A DNA stretch of 64,000 bases, from assembly GCA_016197205.1 (NCBI GenBank), contig JACPWG010000110.1:24323-88322 (forward strand). The letters run 5' to 3'. The translations under genes and the position numbers were made by a program. This DNA is from Planctomycetota bacterium (GTDB lineage: Bacteria; Planctomycetota; MHYJ01; WSZJ01; JACPWG01). Each line of letters begins with the position of its first letter. Positions within the stretch are counted from its first letter, which is position 1. The notes beneath the pieces were generated by a model. The model had not been told where the DNA came from. It made no database searches and worked only from the letters and a program-made list of their open reading frames with translations. This document shows, in pieces, positions 9,721 through 18,380 of the stretch.

Positions 9721-10290
9721 ATGGCGCTGGTCCTTACGAAACGCACGCTCGTGGTGGCCTTGCTCCTCGTCGTATGCTTCGCCCGGTTCGCGCTCGCCGA
9801 GGAGCCGGTCGCCGACAAACCCAGCGCGGAAAAGGCGGAGGCGGTCGAGCATCAACCGCTGTACGTGGTGGCCGAGGAGTTCGTCGCCAACTGCGTCCAC
9901 ATGTTGCGACTCGGGGTGGAGACCCTCGGTGCGCTCGTGATCTTCGCGGGCGTCATCGTCATGCTCCAGCGCACCGTGGAAGGTCTCCGGAACCCGACTC
10001 CCGATTTGCACGAGAGACTTCGTCTCACCCTGGCTCGCTTCATGGCCGTGGCCCTCGAAATCCAGCTTGGCGGAGACATCCTCACCACCGCCATCGCGCC
10101 GACCTGGGACCAGATCGGAAAGCTCGGCGCCATCGCCGTCATTCGTACCGTCCTCAACCACTTCCTTTCGAAGGAAATGCAGGAGGCCGAGCATTTGGGC
10201 CTCGGCCGTCCGGCGCACCACGGCCCCGCCGCCCATGCGCCGCCGCCGGCGCCTCCCGCCCCGCCCGCGCCCCAAGCCCACCCGGCGTAG
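9721..10290 (+). CDS. DUF1622 family membrane protein
   Basis: 189 residues starting MALVLTK, with GGGAGG 8 bases upstream. A first hydrophobic stretch ending near ALA could be a cleavable signal. A second helix (ETLGALVIFAGVIVML) and a third region (LEIQLGGDILTTAIAPTW) are followed by a conserved-looking VIRTVLNHFLSKE. This order of charged and hydrophobic blocks matches DUF1622, small inner-membrane proteins of unknown function. The tail is a low-complexity run of proline, alanine and histidine. It may be co-transcribed with the small gene at 10423. Confidence 0.75.
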   Translation: MALVLTKRTLVVALLLVVCFARFALAEEPVADKPSAEKAEAVEHQPLYVVAEEFVANCVHMLRLGVETLGALVIFAGVIVMLQRTVEGLRNPTPDLHERLRLTLARFMAVALEIQLGGDILTTAIAPTWDQIGKLGAIAVIRTVLNHFLSKEMQEAEHLGLGRPAHHGPAAHAPPPAPPAPPAPQAHPA

Positions 10291-10422
10291 GGACGGACGT
10301 CGAGCCGACACGATGCCCGCGGGACCTCGAAACCAAGCAGCCGACGGTCGTTCGTGGGCGCCCACAGGGGCGCCCCTCCGGCAAGTGGACAGTCGTAGAC
10401 GGTCCTCTACCAGGAGCAGCCC

Positions 10423-10641
10423 ATGCCCATGCCGGTCTATCGCATGAAAATCACCCTGGACTTCGACGCCATGGACGACGTCGAGGCGCGCGAGCGGGCC
10501 GAGGAACTCCTCCGCACGCTGCGCGGCCAAGTCCTCCCCGCCAGCCGCACCCCCTTCCAGATCGCGAAGGCGAACTGCGTCGCCATCGGGGACCGTCAAG
10601 ACCGCAACGTCCTCCGGGACGGTTCCTGGAAGGCGGAGTGA
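10423..10641 (+). CDS. small conserved-looking hypothetical protein
   Basis: 72 residues with a good AGGAG ribosome site before the ATG. The sequence starts with a beta-strand-like stretch (YRMKITLDF) and a helix rich in charged residues (VEARERAEELLRTL). No family is recognised. It lies between the DUF1622 gene and the MFS gene on the same strand. The downstream gene starts 22 bases after its stop, so they are probably translated from one message. Confidence 0.6.
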   Translation: MPMPVYRMKITLDFDAMDDVEARERAEELLRTLRGQVLPASRTPFQIAKANCVAIGDRQDRNVLRDGSWKAE

Positions 10642-10663
10642 CGGCATGGCTCGACCTTGATCC

Positions 10664-12082
10664 ATGCCGAGTGAGACGCCACCCGCCTCCCCACAACCGA
10701 CCCCGAGCCCGGCCCCGCCGCCGCCCGCGCCTCCACGGGCGCATCGACTTCCCTTCTACTCGCGCTACACCTACTTCTACCACCTCCGCGCGGAGCTGCT
10801 GAACAACCTCTTCCTCGGGGTCTTCGGCCTGTACGAAGCCGTCGCCCGAAAAGCCCTCCACGCCTCGCCGTTCCAGATCGCCCTCCTGACCACCCTCTCC
10901 GCCGGGACCAACCTCACCGCCGTCTTCTGGTCGGCGGTCATGCGAGGGCGCGACAAGGCGCCCTTCTTCCTGCTCGCCGCCCTCCTCGGCCGCGGCCTCC
11001 TCCTGTCCGTCTTCGTCATCGACGACCCGTCCGTATTCGTCCTCCTCTGCTTCTTCCTCTTTCTCTCGGATCCCATCTTCACCCCCGCCCAGAACAGCCT
11101 GCTCCAGGCCAACTACCCGGACGGCCTGCGAGGCCGGCTCTTCGGGGAGATCGCAGCCTATTCGAAAGTGCTCTTCCTCCTGACCTCGATCGCGGCGGGC
11201 TACTTCTTCGATCGCTACCCCGAGCTCTGGCGGCCCGCCTTCGCCCTTTCCGCCATGGTCGGGTTGCTCGGCTATCGCCTCTACGCCCGCACCCGCATCC
11301 GCTCCCTGCCCCCGGCCGGCCGCGACGCGCAGGGCGCGGCCCCCGGCGGCGCCGCGCCGTCCACGCGCGTCCGCCGCAACCCGGCACGCCTCGTCCTCCA
11401 CTCCTACCGCGAGTTCTTCCGCGTCCTCAAGGAGAACCCGGTCTTCGACGCCTACGAACGCAACTATTTCGTCTACGGCCTCGCGTTCATGATGCTCCAG
11501 CCCACGAACGTCCTCCTCCTCGTCGACCGCTTTCACCTCGACTATGCCCATTTCTCGCTCGCACGCCAAGTCCTCTTCATGGGAACCGTCGCGGTTTTCT
11601 CGCCGCTCGGCGGGCGCATCCTCGAGCGCTACCAGACAATCCGCGCCTCGGGACTTTTTTTTACCATCCTTGCCCTGTACCCCCTCTCCGCCTACTTGGC
11701 GTGCGTCTTCGAGCAGGTCTGGCTCGTGTACCTCTCCTTCGCCCTCTTCGGCATGGCCATGGCCGGGGTCGCCGCCTCCTGGAGCCTCGGCGCCATCTAC
11801 TTCGCGCGCCGCCGCGACTCGTCGGAATTCATGGGGGTCCACGTCACCTGCGTCGGTCTGCGCGGCCTCGTGGGGCCGTACCTGGGCTACGCACTGGCAC
11901 AAGTGCTCGACCTGCAGTTCGTCTATCTCGTCGCCGGCGCCCTCTTCCTGACCGCCGGGGCCCTGATGTTTCGCCTGGCGCGCGAGGAGGACGGTCGCAC
12001 CGCCCGGGCCGCGGCCGCCGCCACGCCCGCGTCGCCCGTCGGCCAGATTGTCGCCAACACTTCCGCCTCCCCCCCCGTATAG
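10664..12082 (+). CDS. MFS-type transporter
   Basis: 472 residues with about twelve hydrophobic segments and a short proline-rich cytoplasmic start. A loop rich in Arg/Gly lies near residue 220 between two six-helix halves, the usual major facilitator layout. The sequence contains AELLNNLFLGVFGLYE in the first helix and LRGRLFGEI in the loop after the fourth, close to the MFS motif-A position. The substrate cannot be predicted. No strong ribosome site is seen before the ATG. It is followed 58 bases later by the secreted peptidase gene. Confidence 0.75.
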   Translation: MPSETPPASPQPTPSPAPPPPAPPRAHRLPFYSRYTYFYHLRAELLNNLFLGVFGLYEAVARKALHASPFQIALLTTLSAGTNLTAVFWSAVMRGRDKAPFFLLAALLGRGLLLSVFVIDDPSVFVLLCFFLFLSDPIFTPAQNSLLQANYPDGLRGRLFGEIAAYSKVLFLLTSIAAGYFFDRYPELWRPAFALSAMVGLLGYRLYARTRIRSLPPAGRDAQGAAPGGAAPSTRVRRNPARLVLHSYREFFRVLKENPVFDAYERNYFVYGLAFMMLQPTNVLLLVDRFHLDYAHFSLARQVLFMGTVAVFSPLGGRILERYQTIRASGLFFTILALYPLSAYLACVFEQVWLVYLSFALFGMAMAGVAASWSLGAIYFARRRDSSEFMGVHVTCVGLRGLVGPYLGYALAQVLDLQFVYLVAGALFLTAGALMFRLAREEDGRTARAAAAATPASPVGQIVANTSASPPV

Positions 12083-12140
12083 CAGGACTCGAACGGAAAT
12101 TCCACCCGGCTCGCTCTCGTCCCTCCATGGAGTCGTGCGC

Positions 12141-13598
12141 ATGAACGTGACCCGCCGCCTTCGGACCGCTCTCGCCGTCCTTTCCCTCGCCCTCCCCATC
12201 GCGCCCGTGCTGGCGGACAATCCGGCGGGGCTCGAGGACCACGTCCGCAAGGAAATCGACCGGCGCCTCGAGGCCGGCGCTTCACGCATGCGCGAGGCAG
12301 CCCTCGCCGAACTGCGCGCGGCCCTGGCCGCCGCGGACGCGACCGGAGCCGCGGCCCCGGGCGGGGTCCTTGCCGCGCTGAACACCATCGTCACCGAGGA
12401 GCCGCTCGCGCACGTGAAGTACCTCGCTTCCGACGACCTGAAGGGCCGCGAGTCGGGCGAGGAGGGCTGCCGCACGGCCGCCGCGTACATCGCCGACAGG
12501 TTCAAGGCCATGGGGCTCGCGCCCGCCGGCGACGACGGCACGTATTTCCAGCATTACACCATCCGCGCCCGCGGCGGCAAGAAGGACACGGCGAACGTCG
12601 TGGCCATCCTGCCCGGTACAGACGCGCAGCTCAAGGACGAGCTCGTCATCGTCGGCGCGCACTACGACCACGTCGGCCAGGGAAAGGGCTTCGTGGGCGG
12701 CCGCATCGGCGGACCCAAGGGGGATGACAACATCTGGAACGGGGCGGACGATAACGCCTCCGGCACGTCCGGCGTCCTCTCCATCGCGCGCGCGCTGGCC
12801 GCCTCCGGTCTTCCTCCGCGTCGCACTATCCTCTTCCTGCTCTTCTCGGGCGAAGAGAAGGGCCTCCTGGGCTCGGCGCACTACGTGAAGCATCCCCTCT
12901 ACCCGCTCGCGAAGACCGTCGCGATGGTGAACCTCGACATGATCAGCCGGAACGCCCCGAACAAGATCGGCGTGCAGGGCACCACGACCAGCGCCCCGTT
13001 CAAGGGCTGGGTCGAAGAGGCCGGGCGCGAGGTCGGGCTCACGGTCTCGACCGGCGAAGGATTCACGTTCGCGCAGAGCGACCAGTTCTCCTTCTATCTG
13101 AAAAATGTCCCGTGCCTCTTCTTCGACAGCGGCATGCACAAGGACTACCATCGCGTGACGGACTCCTGGGACAAGATCGACGCCGGGAAGATCGCGAAGG
13201 TCGCCCGGATGGCCGGCCAGGTGGTTTGGCGCGCGGCGAACACCGACGAAGAGATGGAGTTCCGGAAGCTGTCTTCGGCCCTGTTCGGCGGCCTCGGCGG
13301 CGGCAAGCCGCGGCTGGGCGTGGAGCTCGACCAGCTTGACGCGGAGACGCGCGAGGACGCGGGCCTGCCCAAGGAGCGCGCGGGCGCGTACATCAAGTCC
13401 GTAGTCGAAGGGACCGCCGCGGAAAAGGCGGGCATGCAGGACGGCGACATCGTGCTGGCGTTCGGCGGCAAGGTCCTGCCCGCGAAGGGCACGGTCGAGG
13501 CGTTCCGTGAGGCCATCACGAAGGCCGAGAAGGGCCCGGTGCGGATCACGGTCTGGCGCGACGGCAAGGAGCTGGAGCTGACCGCGACGCTGAAGTAG
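12141..13598 (+). CDS. secreted M28 zinc aminopeptidase with PDZ domain
   Basis: 485 residues. A signal peptide (RRLRTALAVLSLALP then PVLADN) indicates export. The M28 di-zinc centre is complete: GAHYDHVG near 175, GADDNASG near 204, SGEEKGLLGS near 237, VNLDMIS near 264 and a final His in the HKDYHR region near 333. A PDZ domain (about 388-485, LGVELDQL ... AEKAGMQDGDIVLAFGG) follows and probably presents or recognises substrate termini. M28 enzymes of this type remove N-terminal residues from peptides outside the cytoplasm. The start at 12141 is chosen because the signal peptide begins there; an upstream in-frame ATG gives no sensible leader. A strong hairpin follows the stop codon. Confidence 0.88.
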   Translation: MNVTRRLRTALAVLSLALPIAPVLADNPAGLEDHVRKEIDRRLEAGASRMREAALAELRAALAAADATGAAAPGGVLAALNTIVTEEPLAHVKYLASDDLKGRESGEEGCRTAAAYIADRFKAMGLAPAGDDGTYFQHYTIRARGGKKDTANVVAILPGTDAQLKDELVIVGAHYDHVGQGKGFVGGRIGGPKGDDNIWNGADDNASGTSGVLSIARALAASGLPPRRTILFLLFSGEEKGLLGSAHYVKHPLYPLAKTVAMVNLDMISRNAPNKIGVQGTTTSAPFKGWVEEAGREVGLTVSTGEGFTFAQSDQFSFYLKNVPCLFFDSGMHKDYHRVTDSWDKIDAGKIAKVARMAGQVVWRAANTDEEMEFRKLSSALFGGLGGGKPRLGVELDQLDAETREDAGLPKERAGAYIKSVVEGTAAEKAGMQDGDIVLAFGGKVLPAKGTVEAFREAITKAEKGPVRITVWRDGKELELTATLK

Positions 13599-13626
13599 CG
13601 AACAGCCCCCGCGAAGTAGACGTCTC

Positions 13627-13676
13627 GAGGGGACGGGCCCCCGCCGACCGGCGGAGGGCCTGTCCCCTCTTCATTT
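13627..13676 (+). terminator. hairpin terminator after the M28 gene
   Basis: GAGGGGAC (13627-13634) pairs with GTCCCCTC (13662-13669), with further inner GC pairing, and is followed by TTCATTT. It closes the upstream operon before the proC promoter. Confidence 0.65.
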
Positions 13677-13699
13677 CCCCGTCCCCGCTTGCTTTTCTG

Positions 13700-13729
13700 T
13701 TGCCGGAACAGGGCCGCTGCATCTAGAAT
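13700..13729 (+). promoter_or_regulatory. probable promoter of proC
   Basis: TTGCCG at 13700-13705, an 18-base spacer and TAGAAT at 13724-13729, located between the M28 terminator and the proC start. Confidence 0.5.
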
Positions 13730-13841
13730 CCCGGCACGGCGGGGCCGCGGACAAGCGGCCATGCAACCGCAGCGGCGCCGCGCTCCCCGCCGGCGACCCG
13801 CGACAGGCGCCCCGCCCCGGTCCCCTGACGATGGAGGCCTG

Positions 13842-14774
13842 ATGTCCACTTCGTCCCAAACCAAGGTCCTGTCCCGCGTGGGCGCGAGCGCCCCGAAGCC
13901 CTTGCCGACGCCGAAGCCCGCCCCGACCCGCGCTCCGGTGTCGCCGAAGTCCTCCGGTCCCCTCGCCGGCCTCCACATCGCGGTCATCGGCGCGGGAAAG
14001 ATCGGCGAGACGCTCATCCAGGGGCTCGTGGACTCGCGGGTCGTCCATCGCACGCAGCTCATCGCCACCACCAGCAACCGCGACCACAGCCAGGCGCTGG
14101 CGCGCAAATTCCACATCCGCGTCGCGCCGGCGAACATGGTCGCCGTGAAAACCGCCGACATCGTGCTCCTGTGCGTGAAGCCGCAGGTCATGTCGGAGGT
14201 CTTGAACGAGATCCGGCCGATCCTCGAACCGCGGCAACTCCTGATCTCCGTGGCCGCCGCCGTCAGCACGGCGTACATCGAGCGGATCCTGGAGAAGCCG
14301 GTGCCGGTCGTCCGCTGCATGCCGAACACCCCCTGCCTGATCCGCGCGGGGATGACGGGCCTCTGCGCCGGCAAGCACGCGACGGCTGCGAACGTCGAAA
14401 CGGCGCGCACGATTTTCGACTCCGTGGGCCGCACGGTGGTGCTCGACGAGCGGCACATGGACGCCGTGACCGGGCTCTCGGCCAGCGGACCCGCTTTCCT
14501 GTACATCGTCATCGAGGCGCTCGCCGAGGGGGGCGTGAAGGTCGGCCTGCCGCGCGACGTCGCGACCGAGTTGGCCTCGCAGACGATGCTCGGCTCGGCG
14601 CGCATGGTCCTCGAAACCCATGAGCACCCGGCGAAACTGAAGGATGCGGTCACGACCCCCGCCGGCTGCACGATGGACGGCATCCTGCAGCTCGAGGAAG
14701 GCGGCCTCCGCGTCACGCTGATCAAGGCGATCGTCGAGGCCACCCGCCGGGCAACCGAGCTCCTGCACGGTTGA
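13842..14774 (+). CDS. proC: pyrroline-5-carboxylate reductase
   Basis: 310 residues. The enzyme reduces 1-pyrroline-5-carboxylate to proline with NAD(P)H, the last step of proline synthesis, in the cytosol. The Rossmann nucleotide loop is VIGAGKIGETL near residue 48. The family signature region near 280 is DAVTTPAGCTMDGILQLEEG. The body also shows RCMPNTPCLIRAGMTGL and DAVTGLSASGPAFLY, both typical of P5C reductases. An extra 40-residue Pro/Ala/Lys-rich leader precedes the usual start; GGAGG before the ATG at 13842 supports it. It is followed 101 bases later by the selenoprotein-like gene. Confidence 0.93.
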   Translation: MSTSSQTKVLSRVGASAPKPLPTPKPAPTRAPVSPKSSGPLAGLHIAVIGAGKIGETLIQGLVDSRVVHRTQLIATTSNRDHSQALARKFHIRVAPANMVAVKTADIVLLCVKPQVMSEVLNEIRPILEPRQLLISVAAAVSTAYIERILEKPVPVVRCMPNTPCLIRAGMTGLCAGKHATAANVETARTIFDSVGRTVVLDERHMDAVTGLSASGPAFLYIVIEALAEGGVKVGLPRDVATELASQTMLGSARMVLETHEHPAKLKDAVTTPAGCTMDGILQLEEGGLRVTLIKAIVEATRRATELLHG

Positions 14775-14875
14775 GCCGGGAGGGGCCGCGGGCCCAAGCA
14801 CGCCGGCGTTTTCAGCGGGGTCCGGCGCGGACCGGGTCGGCCGGTCGAGGCGCCGCCATTGGAGAGCAGGGTCCC

Positions 14876-15604
14876 ATGAGCCTTCGAAAATTCGTGACGC
14901 TGGGCCTTCTGTGCGCCTCCCTCCTGGCGGGTGCCGTGCGCGAGGCCGGGGCGCAGCATCGTCCACCCGGCCAGGATCCCCGCGGGCCGGACAAGGCGCC
15001 GAAGCTCGGCGAGGCCGCGCCCGACTTCACGCTGCGCTCCCTGGACGACAAGCAGGAAGTGAAGCTCTCGAAGCTCGTGGGGAAACGGCCGATCGTCCTG
15101 GTCTTCGGCAGCTACACGTGACCTCCGTTTCGTCAACAGGCCGGGAGCCTGGAGAAGCTGTACGAAACGTACAAGGAGAAGGCCGAGTTCTTCCTGGTGT
15201 ACATCCGCGAGGCGCATCCCGTGGATGGCTGGGCCATGCCGGTGAATCGAAGGGAAGGGATCGAAATCCCGAATCACAAGGACCTCGCCTCGCGCCGGAG
15301 CGCCGCGTCGAAGTGCGTCGAGGGGCTGAAGCTTGCGCTGCCCACGCTCATCGACTCGATGGACGGCTCGGCGGAGCAGTCGTACTCCGGCTGGCCCGAC
15401 CGGATCTTCCTCGTCGGCCTGGACGGCAAGCTCGCGTACCGGGGGGAGCCGGGCCCGCGCGGCTTCAGCGTCGGCGACGCCGAGGCCGCGCTGCGCAAGT
15501 TGCTGGGCCTGCCCGGCCGGACCGCCGGCCCCGACGAGAGGGCGGGCGAGGAGGGTCGCGCGAAGGGCGGTGAGAAGGGGGGCGGGGGATCGGGGGGGAA
15601 GTGA
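14876..15604 (+). CDS. deiodinase-family thioredoxin-fold selenoprotein (UGA at codon 82 read as Sec)
   Basis: 242 residues if the in-frame TGA at 15119-15121 is read as selenocysteine. Residues 1-26 form a signal peptide (VTLGLLCASLLAGAV ... GAQ), so the protein is exported. A peroxiredoxin-like start (PKLGEAAPDFTLRSLDD) leads to PIVLVFGSYT-Sec-PPFR, matching the vertebrate deiodinase active site FGSCT-Sec-PxF. Downstream, FFLVYIREAHPVDGW, a later IPNHKDLASRRSAA and YRGEPGPRGFSV match the deiodinase fold in order. This continuity argues against a nonsense mutation. Bacterial members probably act as redox enzymes rather than iodide removers. The start has GGAGAG upstream. The tail is Gly/Lys/Glu rich. 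selA, selB and selC are not in the window. Confidence 0.82.
15122..15154 (+). promoter_or_regulatory. candidate bacterial SECIS hairpin
   Basis: Just after the TGA, CAGGC (15137-15141) pairs with GCCTG (15147-15151) around the loop CGGGA, and CTC (15123-15125) pairs with GAG (15152-15154) across an internal loop. Bacterial SECIS elements sit directly 3' of the UGA with a G-containing apical loop. Position and loop fit; function is inferred. Confidence 0.5.
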
Positions 15605-15659
15605 GGAGCGCACGGCCGCCCGGAAACGCTTCCCCGGCCGGCGGCCGAAAAAAAATCAT

Positions 15660-15702
15660 CCACCCTGCTTCGCTCGCTGTGGCGAGCTACGGAGGGTAGT
15701 GG
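15660..15702. repeat. REP-like imperfect palindrome
   Basis: GCTCGC (15672-15677) and GCGAGC (15682-15687) form a stem with loop TGTG. Outer CACCCT pairs with AGGGT...GTG. It is non-coding and follows an A-run after the selenoprotein-like gene. Confidence 0.4.
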
Positions 15703-15775
15703 GCCTTCGATATCGATCCTGGGGGTGCCCGGTATGGGGACGATGGAAGCGGAACGGGTCCGCGACGGACACACG

Positions 15776-15936
15776 GAACCGCGACCGTGAGGGAGCGGCC
15801 TCCGCGCGTTCTTCCGGAGCCGCGGATTCGACTTCGCTGCCCGGTGGGTTCGCAGGGCGCTCCCATGCGGGTCGGCGGCCTCGAACCGAAGGTCATGGCA
15901 GAACGCCCCCAGACCGCTCCCTCACGGTCGCGGTTC
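15776..15936. repeat. 23-bp perfect inverted repeat pair, 161-bp unit
   Basis: Bases 15776-15798 are exactly complementary to 15914-15936 over 23 bp; both contain the core GTGAGGGAGCGG or its complement. The 115 bases between hold no convincing gene. The whole 15605-16331 interval (about 730 bp) appears to be non-coding and repeat-rich. Confidence 0.65.
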
Positions 15937-16116
15937 GGTTTCCACGCGGGACGCGCCTGCGACGGAAACGACGGACCTACCGGAACGACATTGAAGGCCC
16001 GGCAGTCTACTCCCCGGGGGGCTTTGCGGGTTCGCGTGATCCCCTCGTGGAGTAGCCTGCCGCGGCCGGCGGCCGCAACCACCGCCCGCTGACGAATGAC
16101 CAAGCTCCGAGGACCG

Positions 16117-16150
16117 ATGACCCACTCGGGCCTTCGCCCGAGTTGGTCAT
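16117..16150. repeat. 34-base hairpin
   Basis: ATGACC-C-ACTCGGGC, loop CTTC, GCCCGAGT-T-GGTCAT: 14 paired positions with one mismatch. There is no T-run, so it may be a REP element or a factor-dependent terminator. Confidence 0.5.
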
Positions 16151-16212
16151 TGGTCATTGTCCCCGCAAGACTTGCGCATGTGACGCAAATCCTGCGCGGG
16201 AATAGTATATCC

Positions 16213-16241
16213 TTGACGACCGGCCCTCCGCGGGCTATTCT
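16213..16241 (+). promoter_or_regulatory. promoter of the zinc-ribbon membrane protein gene
   Basis: TTGACG at 16213-16218, a 17-base spacer and TATTCT at 16236-16241. The start codon follows 90 bases later. Confidence 0.6.
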
Positions 16242-16331
16242 CGGTCGGGGGGAACTGGCGACGCGGACGGCAGGCCGTGTCCGACGCCAGCCATCAAGAC
16301 GAACCGTCGCCACCTCGTCGGAGAGATCGGA

Positions 16332-16886
16332 ATGAGCCTGATCGTCTGCCCCGACTGTCGCGGAAAGGTTTCCAGTTACGCCCCCGCCTGTCCGCATTGC
16401 GGCTGTCCAGCGCCGATCCGCTGGGACTCCGTGGCCTCCTCGACCCAGTCGGGCCGGGTCGCGGCGGGGGGCCCCGTGAGCTTCGGGGATCAGTTCATCC
16501 GAGGGATCCTGACGATCCTCGTCCTCCTCGTGGGCGTGGCGTTTGTTTCCGCCGTCGTCTCGAACGATGGGCGCTTCGACACGAACACGCCGAGGTTCGC
16601 GGTGGAGAATCTGAAGCGAGGCGTGGACACGATCCGGGAAGGGCTCCCCGCGGGGGCCGGCGCCGTGCGCGAGGCGGCGGAGTCGGCGAAGTCGGCCGGC
16701 TCGGTGGTCACGCAACGCGTGGACGCCCTGACCGAGCAGGTCGCCCCCGCCGCGCGCAAGCTCTACGAAGTCCTCTCCCCGCAGGAGCAGATCGCCCTTT
16801 GGGTGGGAACGGGCGTGATGGTCCTCCTCCTGCTCACCGCGGCCTTCCGCGCGGCGAGCACCACACCCGCCGTCGCGAAGCGGTAG
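16332..16886 (+). CDS. zinc-ribbon membrane protein
   Basis: 184 residues. A short N-terminal zinc ribbon, CPDCRGKV...CPHCGCPAP, uses four Cys in two CxxC pairs within residues 6-23. A hydrophobic helix lies near 60-80 (ILTILVLLVGVAFVSAVV), then an amphipathic Ala/Glu/Val-rich helical stretch without clear homology, then a second helix near 155-175 (IALWVGTGVMVLLLLTAAF). Both ends are probably cytoplasmic. Its function is unknown. It is a single-gene unit, with its own promoter upstream and a terminator at 17014. Confidence 0.75.
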   Translation: MSLIVCPDCRGKVSSYAPACPHCGCPAPIRWDSVASSTQSGRVAAGGPVSFGDQFIRGILTILVLLVGVAFVSAVVSNDGRFDTNTPRFAVENLKRGVDTIREGLPAGAGAVREAAESAKSAGSVVTQRVDALTEQVAPAARKLYEVLSPQEQIALWVGTGVMVLLLLTAAFRAASTTPAVAKR

Positions 16887-17013
16887 GGCCGCAGCGACGG
16901 AAACCGGGCGTGCTTCCCGGGGCGGCTTCGGCCCGGCGCCTGCCGGACGCCGGACGGGAGGCGCGGACCGGCCCGCGTGGGGTGCGACGGCCTTCGAAGT
17001 TCTTGCCAGGAGC

Positions 17014-17047
17014 CGCCGGCGTTCGGACGCCGGCGACGTTGTTTTTT
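17014..17047 (+). terminator. Rho-independent terminator
   Basis: CGCCGGCGT, loop TCGG, ACGCCGGCG gives nine perfect GC-rich pairs (17014-17035), followed shortly by TTTTTT (17042-17047). It lies 128 bases after the stop at 16886. The rest of 16887-17195 is non-coding and contains a 12-base G run near 17050. Confidence 0.75.
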
Positions 17048-17195
17048 GAGGGGGGGGGGGGACGGGACCGCGCGAAAGGGCGCGCCAGTCGCAATCGACG
17101 GCCTCGGGCGCCCGCCACGGAACCGCGGCCCCTCGACTCGGCCTGCGGCCTCGCTCAGGGCGAGGGAGCGGCCTCGGGGTATCAGGGCACTCCCT

Positions 17196-18374
17196 ATGGC
17201 TCATGCATTCGGTGACTGTGGCGGACTCGGTCCGCACCCGGGGCGCGCGCTCGCCACAATCGTGGGCATGCTTGTGCTCGGCTGCGAGGCGCTCCCGGAG
17301 GGGCCGGCCTCGCCGCGGCTCGACCAGGCGCAAGTCCTTGGGACGCACAACTCCTATCACCTCGCTCCGGATCCGGTGGCCCTCCGGCTCATGGCCGCGG
17401 CGGCTCCCGGCGAGGCCCGGACGAACGATTACTCGCATCGTCCGATTCCCGAGCAGCTCGAGCGGCTCGGCGTGCGCCAACTCGAGCTGGACCTTTATCT
17501 CGATCCGGCCGGCGGGCTGTACGCGCATCCGATGGCGCTGAGGGTGGCCGCACGCGAACGGACGCGGGTGCCTCCGCACGACCCGGACGGGAAACTCCGC
17601 GTGCCGGGGATCAAGCTCCTGCACAGCCCCGATTTCGACTTTCGCACGACGGCCCTCACCCTCCGCGACGCGCTTGCGCAGGTGCGCGACTGGTCGGACC
17701 TCCACCCGCGCCACTTCCCGGTTTTTCTCCTGCTGGAACTCAAGTCGGATGCCTTCTGGCCGATGACGCGTCCGCTGAAATGGGACGCGGCCGGGCTGGA
17801 GGCGTTGGAGCAGGAGGTGCTTGCTACGCTGCCGCGCGAGCGCCTGCTGACGCCCGACGACGTGCGCGGGTCGGCCGCGACCCTGCGCGAGGCCGTGGAA
17901 GGGCATGGCTGGCCGTCGCTCGACTCCGCCCGCGGGAAGATCGTGCTGCTTCTGGACAACGAAGGGGACGAGCGGGACGTCTACCTCGCCCGGAGCCGGA
18001 CGCTTGCCGGACGGTTGTGTTTCGTGAGCGTGCCGCGCGGGCACGCGGCCGCGGCCTTCATGAAACGGAACGATCCGGTAGGTGGGTTCGAGGAGATCCG
18101 TGCGCTGGTCGCCGCTGGTTTTCTCGTCCGCACGCGCGCCGACGACGGCGGTGGCGCCACGCGCGCGAACGACACGACGCGACGCGACCGGGCGCTTGCG
18201 AGCGGGGCGCAGCTCGTGAGCACGGACTTTCCGGAGCCCGATCTACGGCGATCACCCTATGCGGTGCGCTTGCCGGGGGGGCTCGTGGCGCGGTCGAATC
18301 CGGTCTCGGGCGTCCCCGGGTTGGAAGACGCGGATTTGAAAGAGGGCGGGGACCCGGCGCGCGAGGGGCGCTGA
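17196..18374 (+). CDS. Ca2+-dependent phosphoinositide-specific phospholipase C-like lipoprotein
   Basis: 392 residues. After a short start, MLVLGCEA resembles a lipobox, so the mature protein is probably a lipoprotein anchored through that Cys. The body matches the PI-PLC-C1-like TIM-barrel group: QVLGTHNSYHL at the start of the barrel (first catalytic His), RQLELDLYLDP (acidic metal ligands), a conserved-looking LLHSPDFDF segment, LLELKSD, then GKIVLLLDN and the closing STDFPEPD. These enzymes cleave phosphodiester head groups of lipids; the natural substrate here is unknown. The start is uncertain: ATG 17196 lacks a good ribosome site and an internal start closer to the lipobox is possible. 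It runs towards the APH-like pseudogene on the other strand. Confidence 0.75.
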   Translation: MAHAFGDCGGLGPHPGRALATIVGMLVLGCEALPEGPASPRLDQAQVLGTHNSYHLAPDPVALRLMAAAAPGEARTNDYSHRPIPEQLERLGVRQLELDLYLDPAGGLYAHPMALRVAARERTRVPPHDPDGKLRVPGIKLLHSPDFDFRTTALTLRDALAQVRDWSDLHPRHFPVFLLLELKSDAFWPMTRPLKWDAAGLEALEQEVLATLPRERLLTPDDVRGSAATLREAVEGHGWPSLDSARGKIVLLLDNEGDERDVYLARSRTLAGRLCFVSVPRGHAAAAFMKRNDPVGGFEEIRALVAAGFLVRTRADDGGGATRANDTTRRDRALASGAQLVSTDFPEPDLRRSPYAVRLPGGLVARSNPVSGVPGLEDADLKEGGDPAREGR

Positions 18375-18380
18375 GCCGGG

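Noticed and set aside
8694..10802. 702-codon plus-strand open frame spanning the kinase 3' end, MITE and DUF1622 gene
   Set aside because: It overlaps several well-supported genes in another frame and has low-complexity Arg/Pro-rich composition.
15119..15121. In-frame TGA splitting a redox gene into two ORFs (pseudogene or sequencing error)
   Set aside because: The stop lies exactly at the deiodinase Sec position, and conserved family blocks continue in the same frame with no other lesion, so selenocysteine is the better reading.
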